DNA from: Sinohyriopsis cumingii
Lineage: Eukaryota; Mollusca; Bivalvia; Unionida; Unionidae
DNA: 64,000 bases
Assembly: GCA_028554795.2 (NCBI GenBank)
Contig: CM068828.1
Location: 21,507,936 to 21,571,935, forward strand
Reading direction: 5' to 3'
In this document: one piece after another, positions 24,140 to 36,853 of the stretch
Numbering within the stretch: position 1 is the stretch's first letter
How the letters are laid out: each line of letters starts with the position of its first letter
The notes under the pieces: generated by a model
What the model was told of the DNA's origin: nothing
Seen by the model: the letters and a program-made list of their open reading frames with translations, nothing else
The model's database searches: none
Made by a program: the position numbers and the translations under genes

Positions 24140-25290
24140 GCACGTGTTTGAACTTAAATTAAAATGCAAGAATGAAATGAATTTAACAAAGCTTCAGCTT
24201 GAGAAGGAAGAAAGAGAAAATCAATTACAAATTCAAAAGAAGAAAATGAAATGGAATTGAAAATGAAAATGCAGGAAAAAGAAAGAGAGATGCAAATGAA
24301 GGAAACAGAAAGAGAAACAGAGATGTAAATGCAGGAAATAGAAAGAGAAATACAACTTCAGAAAGGAGATATGCAAATGAAACTGCAATTTCAAAAAGAA
24401 CAAAGTGACAATTTCAGAAAGATAAGATGCAATGAAACTGCAACTACAAAAAAGGGAGACAGAAGTAAATGCCTTTAAAATGAAAAGAAATATAAATGGC
24501 AAGTAAATAGCACTCAACTCATGAAAGTTCAGCTTTTGATGTTACAAAAAAATATTAGATAGGTACCTCCTTTTGAACAAAAAGATGTAGACCAGTATTT
24601 TTCTCCTTTTCTAAATATGGCAGAGAATTCAAAATGGCCAAGTCCGCACTGGACTTTATTTTTACAGACTGGACTTATTGGCAAAACCAGTGATGCATAT
24701 ATTTTCACTATCATTAGAAGCAAGTACTGATTACGATCAGGTCAAGGAATGCATCTTGAAGGCTTATGAGTTGGTACCTGATTGTTAGCGAAAACAGACA
24801 GCTAATTTGATCGGTGGTGTGCATCGAAAGAGATTGATAAAGATTATAACAGACTTTGACAACTCATATTAGTCGAAGAGTTCAAGAACTACGTCCATAG
24901 TGACATTAAAATTTACCTAGCTGAAGACAAGATAGATGCTTTAAAACGTTGATCATGCAGCTGACGATTATTCCTTGGCTCACAACGTTTTGTTTGTCAA
25001 TACGTCTTTATCTCAGCAAATGGTTAGCAGGAAACAAATCAATCTCAATTATGCACTTCCTAATTCCAATATGGTACAACTAAGCGGAATCCATTGTCTG
25101 ATAAGACTGATCAGAAATTCCTATCTCTTCCTACGTGCGCTTATTGCAAGAAAATGGGACATGTTCTTTCTGATTGCTTTAACACAGAATGTAAGCAACA
25201 GAATAAAGACAGAACAGTTCCAGATGCTATTGTGTTTCATAGGTCAAGGTAATGGTAATGTATTGGAAACAATACATTGGTGGGCTTAAA
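24140..25290 (+). pseudogene. gag of the Gmr1-like element
   Basis: The N-terminal part is a glutamate/lysine-rich coiled coil (LKLKCKNEMNLTKLQLEKEE, then repeated KEREMQM-type heptads in shifting frames to 24520). A capsid-like core follows at 24590-24790 (WTLFLQTGLIGKTSDAY, DYDQVKECILKAYELV). A CCHC zinc knuckle lies near 25137-25180 (CAYCKKMGHVLSDC), which would bind the packaged RNA. Several stops and frame changes interrupt it. Confidence 0.8.
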
Positions 25291-25369
25291 CAAACCCCAG
25301 TCTCAGTCTCATTATAATATGGAGAAGTATGAACCATTCATGTCGAAGGGTTCAATATAACTTAGTGGC

Positions 25370-25690
25370 GATTCGACCGATTCTATCCCAATTAAAATAT
25401 TATTTGATAAAGGAGCTTCTCAATGTCTTTAGTTCTCAGGTACTTTGCCTTTGTCAGAGAAGTCTTCTTCTTCTGGAAGTGTTCTTGTTCAATGAGTAGA
25501 GTGCGGTTTTTTTCTCAAATTCCTCGCGATAATGTTAATTGAACATCAGACTTAGTTTCAGGACCAGTGACGGTTGGCGCTGTAAATTCTTTACTCACTG
25601 AGGGTGTTCATTAATTACTAGACAATGACTTAGCTAGAGATAAGGTTGTGGTTAATCCACATGTAACTGACAAGCCTTGTTTGGTTCACA
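25370..25690 (+). pseudogene. Retropepsin-like protease region
   Basis: The segment IPIKILFDKGASQCL matches the active-site flap region of gypsy aspartic proteases, but the expected Asp-Thr-Gly is Asp-Lys-Gly, which should abolish catalysis. A stop follows directly. The region downstream (SGPVTVGAV, DNDLARDKVVVNPHVTDKPC) continues as in related polyproteins. Confidence 0.7.
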
Positions 25691-25969
25691 AGATTGATCC
25701 CATTGAAAATGAAATCCCTGATTTAGACCCCGCTTGTGCAGTATCTATAGCTATGGCAAAGCGAGGTCTTGATTATAAAGTTGATCAGGAAGCTATTACT
25801 TTGGCTGGTACATGTATTCGTCAGGCTTTTGATGACGCCACTTTCGCTTCTGTTAATGATGAATCAAAATGTATTGTTCATTGTGATTCTCTTTTAACAA
25901 CTCATTCTCTTGTGTCTTATCGGGATAACAAACGACAATCACTTGTCGTCGAACAGGAAAAAGATCCTA

Positions 25970-27250
25970 CGATCTCCTGTTTGTTTCAGAGGGCTATTAG
26001 CAAAGTTGATTTCACAGAGGTACCAACTTGTTAATTTGTGAGACATGGAGTTCTTATGAGAAAATGGAGACCACCTGAGGTACCCTCTAACAATGAGTGG
26101 TCAGTTAGCTGTTACTTTGTGGTAACTAAGTCATATAGACAGGAAATTCTAAGTCTAGCCCATGTCACTCCCTTGCCTGGTCGTCTGGGAGTCAGTAAAT
26201 CCTACCGCAATATCTTATATCATTTTTATTGACATAAAATTAAGAGTGATGTTTCTAACTACTGTAGATCTTGTTACATCTGTCAAATGGTAAGAAAAGC
26301 TAACGAAAAGATACCTAAAGATAATTCACAACCAATTCCTGCATTTGACGAACTATTTAGTTCGATAATGGTAGATTGCGAAGGTCCTTTACCCAAGACC
26401 AAGTCAGGGAACCAATACGTGTTGGCCATTATGTGTGCGTCAACAAGGTTTCCAGAGGCAATCCCATTTTCGAAATATTAAGAATAAAGCTATAGTCAAA
26501 GTCTTAATTAAATTCTTTACACTTTTGGGCCTTCCTAAGTCCGTGAAATCTGATAAAGGTTCTAATTACATGTCAGGAATCATCCAACAACTTATGTGTG
26601 AATTAGGTATTCAACAGTTCAAGTCCTCACCATGAAAACGGGGGTGGGGTGGAAAGATTTCATTAGACTTTAAATAATATGATAACGTCATATTGCTTTG
26701 ATACCAAGAAAGATTGGGATGAACGTATTCACTTATTCACTTACTGTTATTTGCTGTTAGTGAGTGGTGTAATCCTAATGAACTTCTTTTAAGAGAATAA
26801 TCAGAGATCAATTTACTTGATTATGTCTCTGATCCCAAATGTCAATTATCGAGAGCTTGTGAAATAGCAGGAAATAATCTTCAGTCTGCCGAAACACAAA
26901 TAAAATTGAGGTATGACAAAAATACAAAAACTAGAACCTTTCAACCCGGTGATAAAGTTCTATCTCTCTTGCCCATACCTCAGAGTCCTATTTAGGCTGG
27001 GTATTATCCTTCTATACAGTAAATAAGACCGTAGGTGATTTAAAATATATCATTGATACTCCTGGTAGGTGAAGATGGAAACAACTCTGCCATATCAATA
27101 TGCTAAAGGAGTACGTTCATCGAGATATCGAGATAGCTCCGTATATCATTCAGTAAATTTAGTTGTTCCTCTCGCACACAATGACAATTTAACTGATGAC
27201 GTACATCCGGAATATATTGACTTTAGTTCAACCAGTCTTGAAAATTCTGA
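25970..27250 (+). pseudogene. Integrase of the Gmr1-like element
   Basis: An HHCC zinc-binding domain lies at about 26150-26290 (AHVTPLPGRLGVSKSY, then NYCRSCYICQ). The catalytic core has Asp in FSSIMVDCEGPLP (about 26360), Asp in VKSDKGSNYMSG (about 26550) and Glu in VERFH (about 26650). A GPY/F-like C-terminal domain follows (FQPGDKVLSLLPIP near 26940; LCHINMLKEYVHRD near 27090). All three catalytic residues are recognisable, but stops at about 26034, 26232, 26479 and 26635 plus frameshifts break the frame. It lies upstream of the RT region, the reverse of ordinary Ty3/gypsy order. Confidence 0.85.
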
Positions 27251-27449
27251 AATATTTTAAAATCTGGACAATAAAAATTCACACCATAAAGCCAGAGGAG
27301 ACGAATGAGTTAAAGCTGATAATTTGTAAGTATGAAAAAGTGTTCCCAGATGTTCAAACCTTACAACCACAAAAAAAAAACAGACAACGATGTCAAAATT
27401 GAAGATTCAAAACCTGTAAAACAATACTCTTAAGCAGGAATGTTCGAAG

Positions 27450-28610
27450 AAGGAAATTGAATATTTGTTGGAGAATTACTTTATTGAACCAAGCAAAAGT
27501 AACTGGAGTTCGCCGTTTATTCTAGTGCTTAAACCAGATAATTCATTCGGTATGTGCAGACTACAGACAACTGAACATTGTCACCAAAACAGACTCATTT
27601 CCAATACCAAGAATTGATGACTGTATAGACGGGATTGGATATGGAAAATATGTCACCAAGTTTGTCCTGTGAAAAGGATTCACTTACAGATAGAGCAAAA
27701 AGAATTTCGGCTTTTGCAACTCCTGATGGACTCTGCATTTAAACGTTATGCAATTTTGTATGAAGAATTCTCCATCTGCGTTTCAGCGCTTAATGAAAAT
27801 GGTAACATCTGGTATAAATGACTGTTATTCATACATTGACGACGTCATTATTTACATCGATTCTTGGAAGGATCACCTGGAAATTATCCAGAAATTCTTT
27901 GTTCGCGTGAGTGAGGCAAATCTGAGTTAATCTACGTAAAAGTGCATTTTGCCTAGCTTGTGTCACATTTTAGGAGATATTGTCAAGTTAAGCCTGTAGA
28001 AGCTAAGGTTAAATTTATCTCTGAATTCCCTGTCTATCAGCAAGAAGCAGCTGATGCAATATTTAGGTATGGCTGGATATAGTGGGAAATCTTAGCTCAA
28101 AGTGTTCCATAATTGCTGAGCCCCTGACCAATTTATTAAGTAAGAAGAGCAAGTTTTATTAGTCGGACAAATGTCAGGCGGCGTTAAATAAATTAAAGGC
28201 CATACTTAAGAGTGCGTCAGTTCTTTCAACTCCAGATTTCAATCAACCATTTAAAGTATATGTTGATGCGAGTGATGTAGGGGTTGGTGGCATATTAATT
28301 CAGGATGATAAGATGGCGTGGAACATCCAGTGTGCTTTTTCTCAAATAGCACCAGAAAAAAATTATTCCACTGCCGATAAGGAGTGTTTGGCTCTAGTTT
28401 TGGATATACAACACTTTCAAGTGTATGTTAATTCTGCTCCTTCTCATTTTATTATATCCAATGACACAATACGTTACTTTCAGCCACAATACGAAAAATA
28501 AAAACCAAAGGTTGTTGAGATCGATTTTGATGCTGCAAGAATACAACATCTATATTCGGCATATTAATGGAAAAGAAAATTTAATCGCAGATGCACTTTC
28601 ACTTGTATGA
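27450..28610 (+). pseudogene. Reverse transcriptase and RNase H of the Gmr1-like element
   Basis: RT starts with KEIEYLLENYFIEPSKSNWS and SSPFILVLKPDNSFG (27455-27550), then DSFPIPRIDDCIDGIGYGKY (27590-27655), MQFCMKNSPSAFQRLM, and the catalytic box YIDDVIIY (27831-27855). RNase H follows with FKVYVDASDVGVGGIL (about 28250) and KNYSTADKECLALVL (about 28360), including the first Asp and the Glu of its active site. The polyprotein ends HINGKENLIADALSLV and TGA at about 28608. Frames shift several times, so no product is expected. Confidence 0.88.
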
Positions 28611-28747
28611 GAGTTTCATATTGCTATGTCTTGCATATATTTGTGTACATTCATTATACCTCTTCCTTGGAATTTTTGTCATTTGTGTATTTGATTAGTA
28701 TGGGGCAAAAAGCTTTAATACACCAACCTTTTTATTTATGAGGGAGG

Positions 28748-28749
28748 TG

Positions 28750-28836
<87 letters not shown>

Positions 28837-29653
28837 CTGTATCTTCTGTTATAAGCTTTTATTTAATTTCGTAATTTTATTCATGGTTGTAAACTGTATA
28901 GAACATTTTGTTATAAATTGTGTGCGTTATTTGGCTCTGTTGAAAACACACATTACGTAGGATCTACAAACAGATGTTTACGTACGTGTTGACAATTAGT
29001 AATAATAATCGAAATAATAAGACTTAATATTCGACCTTTAGCGCATTATCTGTGATTGATATGGACGTATCGAGAAGAATTATAAGGATTCCCATTGGCT
29101 GCGGGAGGATATGTAAAGATACCTAATTTGTCGTAAATCAATAGTGTATGTTGTCACATGGGGTCTATTACAAACTACAATCACAATACACGATGTAAAT
29201 AAGGAGACAATTAAGTATTCAGTTTCATACCGATTTCTGGAGCCATTTACACTATTTTATGTTCCTGATGTAAGTCTGCCGACGTGTTTTATGTTTTACT
29301 TAGACAATGTTCGAGAGGAAACACATTTGTTTGGACCGTTCAGTGGTAATAGAAAGTGCTCATTATTTGGACTCTAAAATTATTCTGGAACTTTTATAAG
29401 TTATTTGAAAGATCTCCACGGTTCTTGGAGGTTCAGTTCATTTCCGGTATTGAAAATTTAAAGGGACTTTTCATTCGTTTAGGACATTCAAAGACCTTTA
29501 TAAGGACAAATTTGGATCACTTCATTATTCTGTAAGTTTCTCTCACATTTTTCACTTATTATTTTAAGAATGAAATAGTTTAAGTTTAGCAAAATTTGTT
29601 AGTTTTGCTTCAATTATGTTGCTTAAGTTTGTGACCATAGAGTCGTCATGACA
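28748..29653 (+). repeat. 3' LTR of the Gmr1-like element
   Basis: It starts tgttatata just after the purine tract and ends near gtttgtgaccatagagtcg. It includes a (TA)n expansion at 28752-28834 that the minus copy at 22207-23060 lacks. It matches that copy over its length and the 5' remnant over its middle. Confidence 0.85.
28752..28834. repeat. (TA)n microsatellite inside the LTR
   Basis: About 41 TA units near the 5' end of the LTR. Confidence 0.97.
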
Positions 29654-31780
29654 CAGGAAAAAGTCTTTCTCTTTTGAATTTTTTCTAAAGGTTGATTTTT
29701 ATTTTTGTCTTGTCCTGCAGTAATGGGCTTGTGCTCTTCGTTTGGTTCTCGCTCTGAAAGCTCACTGAATGTATAATTTTAGGCTTAGAAGTTCCATTTC
29801 TAATTAGAGTGTGTGTCCCCTAGTCAAATCAAATGTTCAATCAAGATGAAACGAGCACATCTTGCTTAGGAGAAACCACAAGAAGCCATGGAACACCTTT
29901 TCCAACTTTCGGCATGAACTCTTACGCTGAGCAAAATGTTAGCACAATTTCAAGCGATATTGAAGATGGCATAATTGACCTTAAGCCAACAACAACATGC
30001 CTCCGCTACAAGTCCAAGAGAATCAAGATTAGCCAAGAAAGAATATCGTTAGGAAGTTCCTGAAAATTCCTTTTATACTCGAGCAGAGAAAGCAACGATC
30101 TTCATTACATATTTTGGGATGCTTCATTAGAAACATTGAAATGTCAGTGCCGAATTAAAGATGACTATCGTTTGAAACTATTACTCATGATAGTTTGTTG
30201 TAGTATGTGTCGATAAAACTCAGTATAGAATTTCGTTTGCAGAAAGCAGGCATTTATAAAGAGACTGTGTCGAGTTTCTACCGTGTTGGTACTTCAACGT
30301 AAATTGACGTCGTTCGCGGAGCTCTCGTGTCCCGAGGATTGAATTTTCCAAGACAGAAAATATATTCATGTTTATCATCACCGAAATCATTTCGATGCAA
30401 TTACATCACACGAAGCCTCGGATAGGATGCAATTATTTGTGGGAGACATGTGACAGAGGATTTACCAGAGTCAACAGAGCCGTTGTAGACAGGGCATGGG
30501 GTTTAGCTTCCAGACTTTGCGTTCATAAAGGGAGAAAGAATTCTGTACTCTGCTTCCAAGTTAAGACTTATCAATCCCGACTATGACATGCAACATCGCA
30601 TAAAGCTGTATCAACAACGAAATGTGCTTGCAAATTAATGAGTGTGACCAAACTGTACACTTTTTTCATCAGTGTTCCAAAGATATGACAAAGAACATAA
30701 GTAAGTATTCAATGACGATCAGTTCAAAGATAAAATGGAATGTGTAGATTTATTTATTTATTTATTTATTTATTTATTTTCAATGTTCACAAACGACTGG
30801 CATATAGCATAACTAATTTTTGTGTAGCTCGTAGTACTTGTGATAAATATATGCAAACAAACTTTTTTTCAACTGTCCAAATTATAGCATGATTCCAGGA
30901 GGACGAGAAAAGATATTTCGTGGACCACATTCTCTTCATGATTTTGCCGGATGGAGTTTAATCCCCACCGACGACACTGGTGGCGGAGAAGGAGACTACA
31001 GTAACAGAAACTTTCATCGATATTTTATTTGGAGGACAAAACCAGTATAACTAGCTTGTTGTACTAAGAGAGTTCCAAGACAATTTTCATTGGGAATAAA
31101 CACCTCAACCTAAAATGGTCAGTTCAGCGCAGCAACCGTGCGAGGAATCCAATACTAACTCTAGATTCAGTGAGTTCGTATGCAATGTTGGGCCTTGCAA
31201 CCATGCTGATGCCGTTGCCTGCTACATCATGATACGTCATGATATGTATCGCTCTATCATCAAAGTGTCCATCTATGAGTCTCGTCCATTTACCACCCAC
31301 ACTTCACGTTCAATATCACGACAAACAACTTCGTCGATAATCACATGGAAATGAAGAATAAACGTTCCCCGTCCCTTTCTCTAGCTGTTGTAATGTTCAA
31401 TGTCGATACCAGACTTTCAAATAAAAATGGCCTAACTGTCTGGAAGGATCTAGATCTAGATTTTCAGCTAGATCCAGATTTATCTGTTTGGAAGAACGGG
31501 ATAAAGTACATTGGTTCAGATGTGGTGCGACACTACACAAACCGGAGTATAAAGATACAACTTGCCTGGAAAACTCTGGATTGCCTTAGAGCTATCAGCA
31601 CCTTTCTTTTGGCATGTCCAAAAAATAATCATCATTCTTTGATAGTTTAGAAGATGAGAGGACTCGTAGTTTATCGCTAGAGTTGCAAAAACGCATTTCC
31701 AGAATATTTGTCAAATTTCGAATGAAATGCTATTTTCAACTATATCCAAAATGCAACTGAGTTCTTCACTTCTACCATCC
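29654..31780. other. Unassigned stretch with scattered coding-like open frames
   Basis: Several short plus-strand frames have a protein-like composition. They are 29833-30063 (SNQMFNQDETSTSCLGETTR, preceded by a possible acceptor ccctag), about 30500-30630 (LRLINPDYDMQHRIKLYQQR), 30891-31051 (MIPGGREKIFRGPHSLHDF, 53 codons), 31115-31354 and 31345-31650. None matches a family I recognise and they do not share a frame. They may be exons of an unknown gene, pieces of a decayed gene or transposon, or chance. A (TTTA)n tract lies at 30749-30779. Confidence 0.3.
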
Positions 31781-32034
31781 GGGGGGCCCCGACTGGCCGA
31801 GTGGTCAAAAGCGCTCTCCATTATGGATCACTGCCATCTCACGTCTGTCTGCGTGGGTTCGACTCTAGGATTCGGCCAGTGTGGGTATGTGAGAAATCTT
31901 GCCAGTAGCTTCTCGTGGGTCGATGGTTATTTCCAGAGGTTTCCCGAGTTCTTCCTCCACCATTAATACTGGCCGCCATGTATAGCCTATCGTGTGCTGA
32001 AAATGGCTTTAAACCCTACAACAACAACAAAACA
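31781..32034 (+). mobile_element. SINE family A, full-length tRNA-derived copy
   Basis: The head resembles a Leu/Ser-type tRNA: box A tggccgagtggtc at 31795 and box B gggttcgactcta near 31855, which would direct RNA polymerase III. The body contains gtatgtgagaaatcttgcc, ttcctccaccattaatactg and ccgccatgtatagcctatcg. The tail is caacaacaacaaaa. About 254 bases; three other copies lie in the window (4512, 21947, 48918). Confidence 0.88.
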
Positions 32035-32900
32035 AATCTACCACCTGGATGATCTAAATAGGATTATATACAAAAAAGTGTTCGCAATGTCAGGAGTTAA
32101 AAATGTGCGGAAAAAAATTTGGAATCTCTGCAATTTGTGACAAACACGACCTGTGTCTTTCGAGATGAAGAAGAGATTTGTTGCATTTTATCAGCCCTTA
32201 ATACTTAACAAGAAGTGTTTATAGACAGTTAGTTATACGAACAGATTGTGGACTGGAAGGGTGCACATGACTTCAAAAGTTTTGAATCGCACCCTTGGAC
32301 ACAAGAAGTGCCTTCCTCTTATAAAGACAATGTGTGTGACTGATCCTAGAAATGAATTTGATTTCTAGTCCATGAGGGAAACCAAGAATTGATCATGGAA
32401 TCAGAACATTCTTTAGTGGAGAAAAATGCCATTTTTTAGATCAAATAAATAAAGTGTCATAAGAACCAGAAATAAAGATGCTACAAACCAATGAAAGTAG
32501 TATTGCACAGAAAGCAGATAATGAAGAGATAACAGTTTCGTGGAAGTTAGACGAGATTTCCACAAGTGAGATATGATTCATGAAGAGAGACCGTTTACAT
32601 AGATTGAACGGTATCCGGATAGACAGAAAGTATGTTAACCTTACCTGTTTCTATCCAGCCTCGGTGAATTTCTTTTTTGTCTAATTTGTATTGGGTGCAG
32701 CTTATGTCTTGCTTATTTTAGTATTTTAATTTTGTAGACTGGCTCTAACAAAAATATACCTTTCTTTCGTTACATTTATTGCCATATCGTATTTGCAATA
32801 CGTATATTCCAGACATTTTTCATATCCTTCCTCTCAAAACATGTTTTACTATGACAATCATGTTCATTAAGTGTAACTTACATGTGGAATTGAAATCAAA
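32035..32900. other. Intergenic stretch
   Basis: AT-rich, with no gene or repeat recognised. It leads into the first copy of the 2.5-kb tandem segment. Confidence 0.4.
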
Positions 32901-34730
32901 AAGCAAGTCGGGGTATTACATGTACGCACGGAATGTAATGTTCCGTGTGCTCTAGATAGGTACTTCGCTCAGTTGACAAGAAGTTATCTCGGTAATATTT
33001 CAAAGAGATGTATAGCTAGGCACAGATATAACTCAAGCACAAATCCTGGAGAGTCATGCAAAAAAATCAGTACATTTCGTTAGGTTGACACATATTGTTT
33101 AGTGGATTTTCGTACTGCGAGGAACAATGAAATCTGTCTTAAATTTAAATAGTTGCTGAATAAAAAAAAAGAAAAGTAATAAATGATGAAATAAGTCTCA
33201 AACACTCATAAATGTTCTAATACATTTTCGTGCATTTTTTATTGGAAATCTTCGGAACATTTTCTTGTCATTTTCAAACGGAGTCTGATTGTCACCCTAG
33301 TTACGTTTGTGATTTTCTTGGAACGTTTAGGAGTGATGTTCAAGCTACTGAACAGTACCATGATCTGGCCTTAAACTATAAAAACCCATTTCACAATGAA
33401 TAATCAAATATAATCCAGCTTAATTCAAGAAATCTAATCCAAAGAACAATTCGACAATATAAACAGTTTAATTCAAGAAATATGATTCAAATGACAATTA
33501 GATATTAATAACGTATGAATACTGAAAGCGTTCCCATTTTGATAAGGGTGGCGCGCAACAGATATTATGTACTTCGGACAGTGTGTGACAGGTGTAAAAT
33601 CAAGTACTTTGCAGTTTGAATCATGCACAATGGCAAAAATATTGGCACACTTATTTGCTACCTTCGTATACTTGGCTGATATTTCTTTATATATTGTACT
33701 TGTTCTAATCACACATCATCTAAGCTCAAAACTGAACGTATCAGCTCCTCCCATGTGCTCAAAACATCAGCCTGAACAAGTCCAAAATAAAATCACTTTA
33801 CTAGATATTAAAGTAGCGAAAACAAATTATATCCGAGTGCGCAATGCCACTTTCCGAACGTCAATGAATTAATTGCAAACTATATAATAATTATAATATA
33901 TTATGGGTTTGGATTTTACCTGTCATATATAGGACGAGCAAATGACTAAGCCAGGTTAGTATTTCCTTCAGGTGCACATCTATCATATTTACGAAACATC
34001 GGAGTGAAAGCAACGTCTTTGAATTTACTATTTCAGTCTGTCTAGGTTTCTTTCACTAAGTAGAAAAATGTCATCTTTGTCCTTCGAAGTGTCACGGATG
34101 AGTGCAATACTTGTTCCCTAACTTGAGTTTATAGGTTCATTTACCAAACTACATTTTTGATCAACTCGGTTATGCACGAGAGGTTCCGTGGGTGGAAGAA
34201 ACCTATTCACAAATTGGGGAAAAGACCTAGTTACGTATGACTCATTAATTAATGACGTAAATTGATTGCGGTCAAGATTAAAAGTGATAATCAAAAACCA
34301 ATTCACCTTTCTGGCTGCGGATTGTCTAATTCCTAGTTTCTATAACTTGTTTTCTGGGGATGGGCGTGTCCTTCCTTTTGAAGCAGGCTTATTTATTAAC
34401 AGAGACGATCACATCCGGCTAAATCTGGCGTATTTTGGGGTAGCGTTGTCGAAAAAAACGACCAGGATTGATGGGCAGTGCTGTTAAAACAATATAAAAA
34501 TGCTCTGGTGTAACATTTGACTGAACCTAATGACGTGAGTATTCGTCATCAAAATTGTAGCTGTGCCCTCTTGTGCTACCCTAGCCACGAGGTATTTCTA
34601 TGAACTGTACATCAGTCATACATAAAAAGAGACAATAAACTGCACGTGCACCACAAGACAAAGTATTGATTAACAATAAGGAAATCAGTTACTAATTCCT
34701 TTGATACCTGGGTGGTTAATCAGACAAGCA

Positions 34731-34785
<55 letters not shown>

Positions 34786-35580
34786 GAAAGAGAGTTAGAG
34801 AGGGAGAGGAAAAGAGAGATAATTTCAGACTTAAAACCCATTTATGTCGTCATCACATTTTGTTTTCATGTCGTATTGAGTGCTAATTTTGCCGAATGCT
34901 CTCAATTTCATCTTCGATGCCCTTGTTCGAAATTTATTATCAACTGTAAATGTTTTGAAAATGATTTCTGTCCCTCAGCTTCGTGTCATCATATTTTATC
35001 CTATAGTTCGTCGGTGTTGAAACATGAAATGCTACACCTACTGTAAGCCTTATATGAAATTATTATTAGATTCCATGGAAACGTTTCTTCTGTCACCCAT
35101 CATATGAATAAAATTTTTTAAATATTTCAAAACATTAGGGACAAATTGCTTTTTTCTTGTAGAGAAAACATTTGCATCTACACTGTACACGTACATTGGA
35201 AATATGAGAGGCATTACCATCTTTAGAATATTTAAAAATAGCCTCCGTCTCCTCCGCTGTATTATCATGAAAGAAAATAGGTTAACTATTGTTTGCAAGA
35301 CAAATAAGAATGGCCACGTTCTCCTTTCCTCACATTGCGTTCCTTATCATCGGTGTTGCTCTCATATTCGTCACCAGCTGCTGATACAAAGTTGAAATTT
35401 ATTTTATAAATCTTTTCAATACTAAACATGTTTTAAAGGCTGCTAAAATTAAATACCACATGTAGGTCACACATATTGAACATGAAATCGCTGTGACCTG
35501 TATCTCAAGACAGGAAGCATAGCAACAAGTTTGAAATAGATATATTATAAATGAAAGCTACCAATAAATGTAAGGAAAGA
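32900..35580. repeat. Tandem segment copy 1 (about 2.5-2.7 kb)
   Basis: Landmarks shared with copies 2 and 3 appear in order: tacgcacggaatg; atagctaggcacagat; gttgacacatattgttta with gaggaacaatgaa; aacactcataa; gatgg/tggcgcgcaacagatattat; ttggctgatatttctttata; gactgaacctaatgacgtg; gtgcaccacaagacaaag; attccatggaaacg. Copy 1 alone has the GA microsatellite at 34736-34780. No coding function is evident. Confidence 0.8.
34736..34780. repeat. (GA)n microsatellite
   Basis: About 22 GA units plus imperfect flanks. The corresponding place in copy 2 (37240-37310) is an interrupted agagaca-rich tract. Confidence 0.97.
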
Positions 35581-35589
35581 ACGGTATGA

Positions 35590-36786
35590 ATCTTGAGCTA
35601 AGAAAAGTACGTCGACATACTTTTCGTCTTCAAAGTCTCTATTTCAGAGTGTTGCAGATACGCACGGAATGAAATGTTCCGCATTCTCGAGATTGCTGCC
35701 CCGCTCAGAAATGATCCTAATTCTAATTTACATAAAGATATAGCTAGGCATAGACAAAATTCAATTGCGTGTCTTGGAAAGGACATGCAGTTACAGACGG
35801 TAGTCTTGGAGGGTTGATAATTGGTCTGGTTTCAATACCGTATATGCAGTACATTCATCAAAGTTTCTGTCGCAGCAATGAAATATATAATTGTTTATTT
35901 TACTTTGTTGTAATGTGTGTTGTTCGAGTCTAACACTTATACGTCCTATGCAGACTTACAACTTTACTATGGGCTTCCATCATGAGCAAACATTTCAATT
36001 TCTTTTTACAAATTTTCGGAGCGTTTCATTCTGTTGACACACATTGTTTAAGTGATCTTTGTACTACAAGGAACAATGAATGTTGTCTTCCATTCAAATA
36101 GTTGCAGAATGAAAAGAAAAATGATCGAAAAGTAATCAACGACGAAACTGATCGCCAACACTCATAGTTGTTCCAATACCTTTTAATGCATTTTTTCACA
36201 GGGATTCTTCCGAAAATTTTCTTGCAATTTTCAACAGGAACCTGATTGTCACCCGAGTACAAGTTGTGTTTTTTTTTTCTTCCTGGAAAGTCGAGAAATG
36301 ATACTAAAGCTATTATCAGGTCTGACGATGAGGCCCTGATTTTTACACACCCATTTTACAATGAATAATTAAATATAATCCAGTTTATTTTAACACATCT
36401 AATTCAAATTGCAAATCGACATCAATAGCAACTCAATGGGTTTCCATTTTTGTAAAGATGGCACTCGACAGATATTACGTTCTTCTGACAGAGTGACGGG
36501 TGCAATATCAAATAGTTTGCCTCTGAAACATGCACAACGGAGATAATATTGGCATATCTCTATGCTACTTGTATGTACTTGGCTGATATTTCTTTGCATA
36601 CTGTACGTGTTTAAATAGTAGATCATATCAGCAAACAACTGATACTAATGGCTGCCTCCATCTAATTAAAATAATCAGCCTGATCTACTCAAACGTACAC
36701 CGACTTTATTAGATACTTAAGTAGGGAAAATGGATTTTACCCGCGTGCGCATTGCTACATTTTGAACGTGCAGTGAGTAAATTACA

Positions 36787-36853
<67 letters not shown>

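Larger units (their letters stand above)
23710..29653 (+). mobile_element. Ty3/gypsy-type LTR retrotransposon with integrase before RT (Gmr1-like), decayed
   Basis: The element is bounded by a truncated 5' LTR (23710-24110) and a full 3' LTR (28748-29653). Internal domains occur in the order gag (24140-25290), protease (25370-25690), integrase (about 25970-27250), reverse transcriptase (about 27450-27930) and RNase H (about 28230-28610). After RNase H comes a stop, a purine-rich tract (atgagggaggtg) and the 3' LTR, leaving no room for a second integrase. This is the Ty1/copia-like order in an element whose domains resemble Ty3/gypsy proteins, as known in Gmr1-like elements. Many stops and frameshifts show that it is inactive. 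Confidence 0.85.

Noticed and set aside
31795..31870. A genuine tRNA gene (Leu/Ser-like) suggested by box A and box B
   Set aside because: No full cloverleaf with a matching acceptor stem is seen, and the sequence continues into a body and CAA tail shared by other copies, so it is a SINE head.
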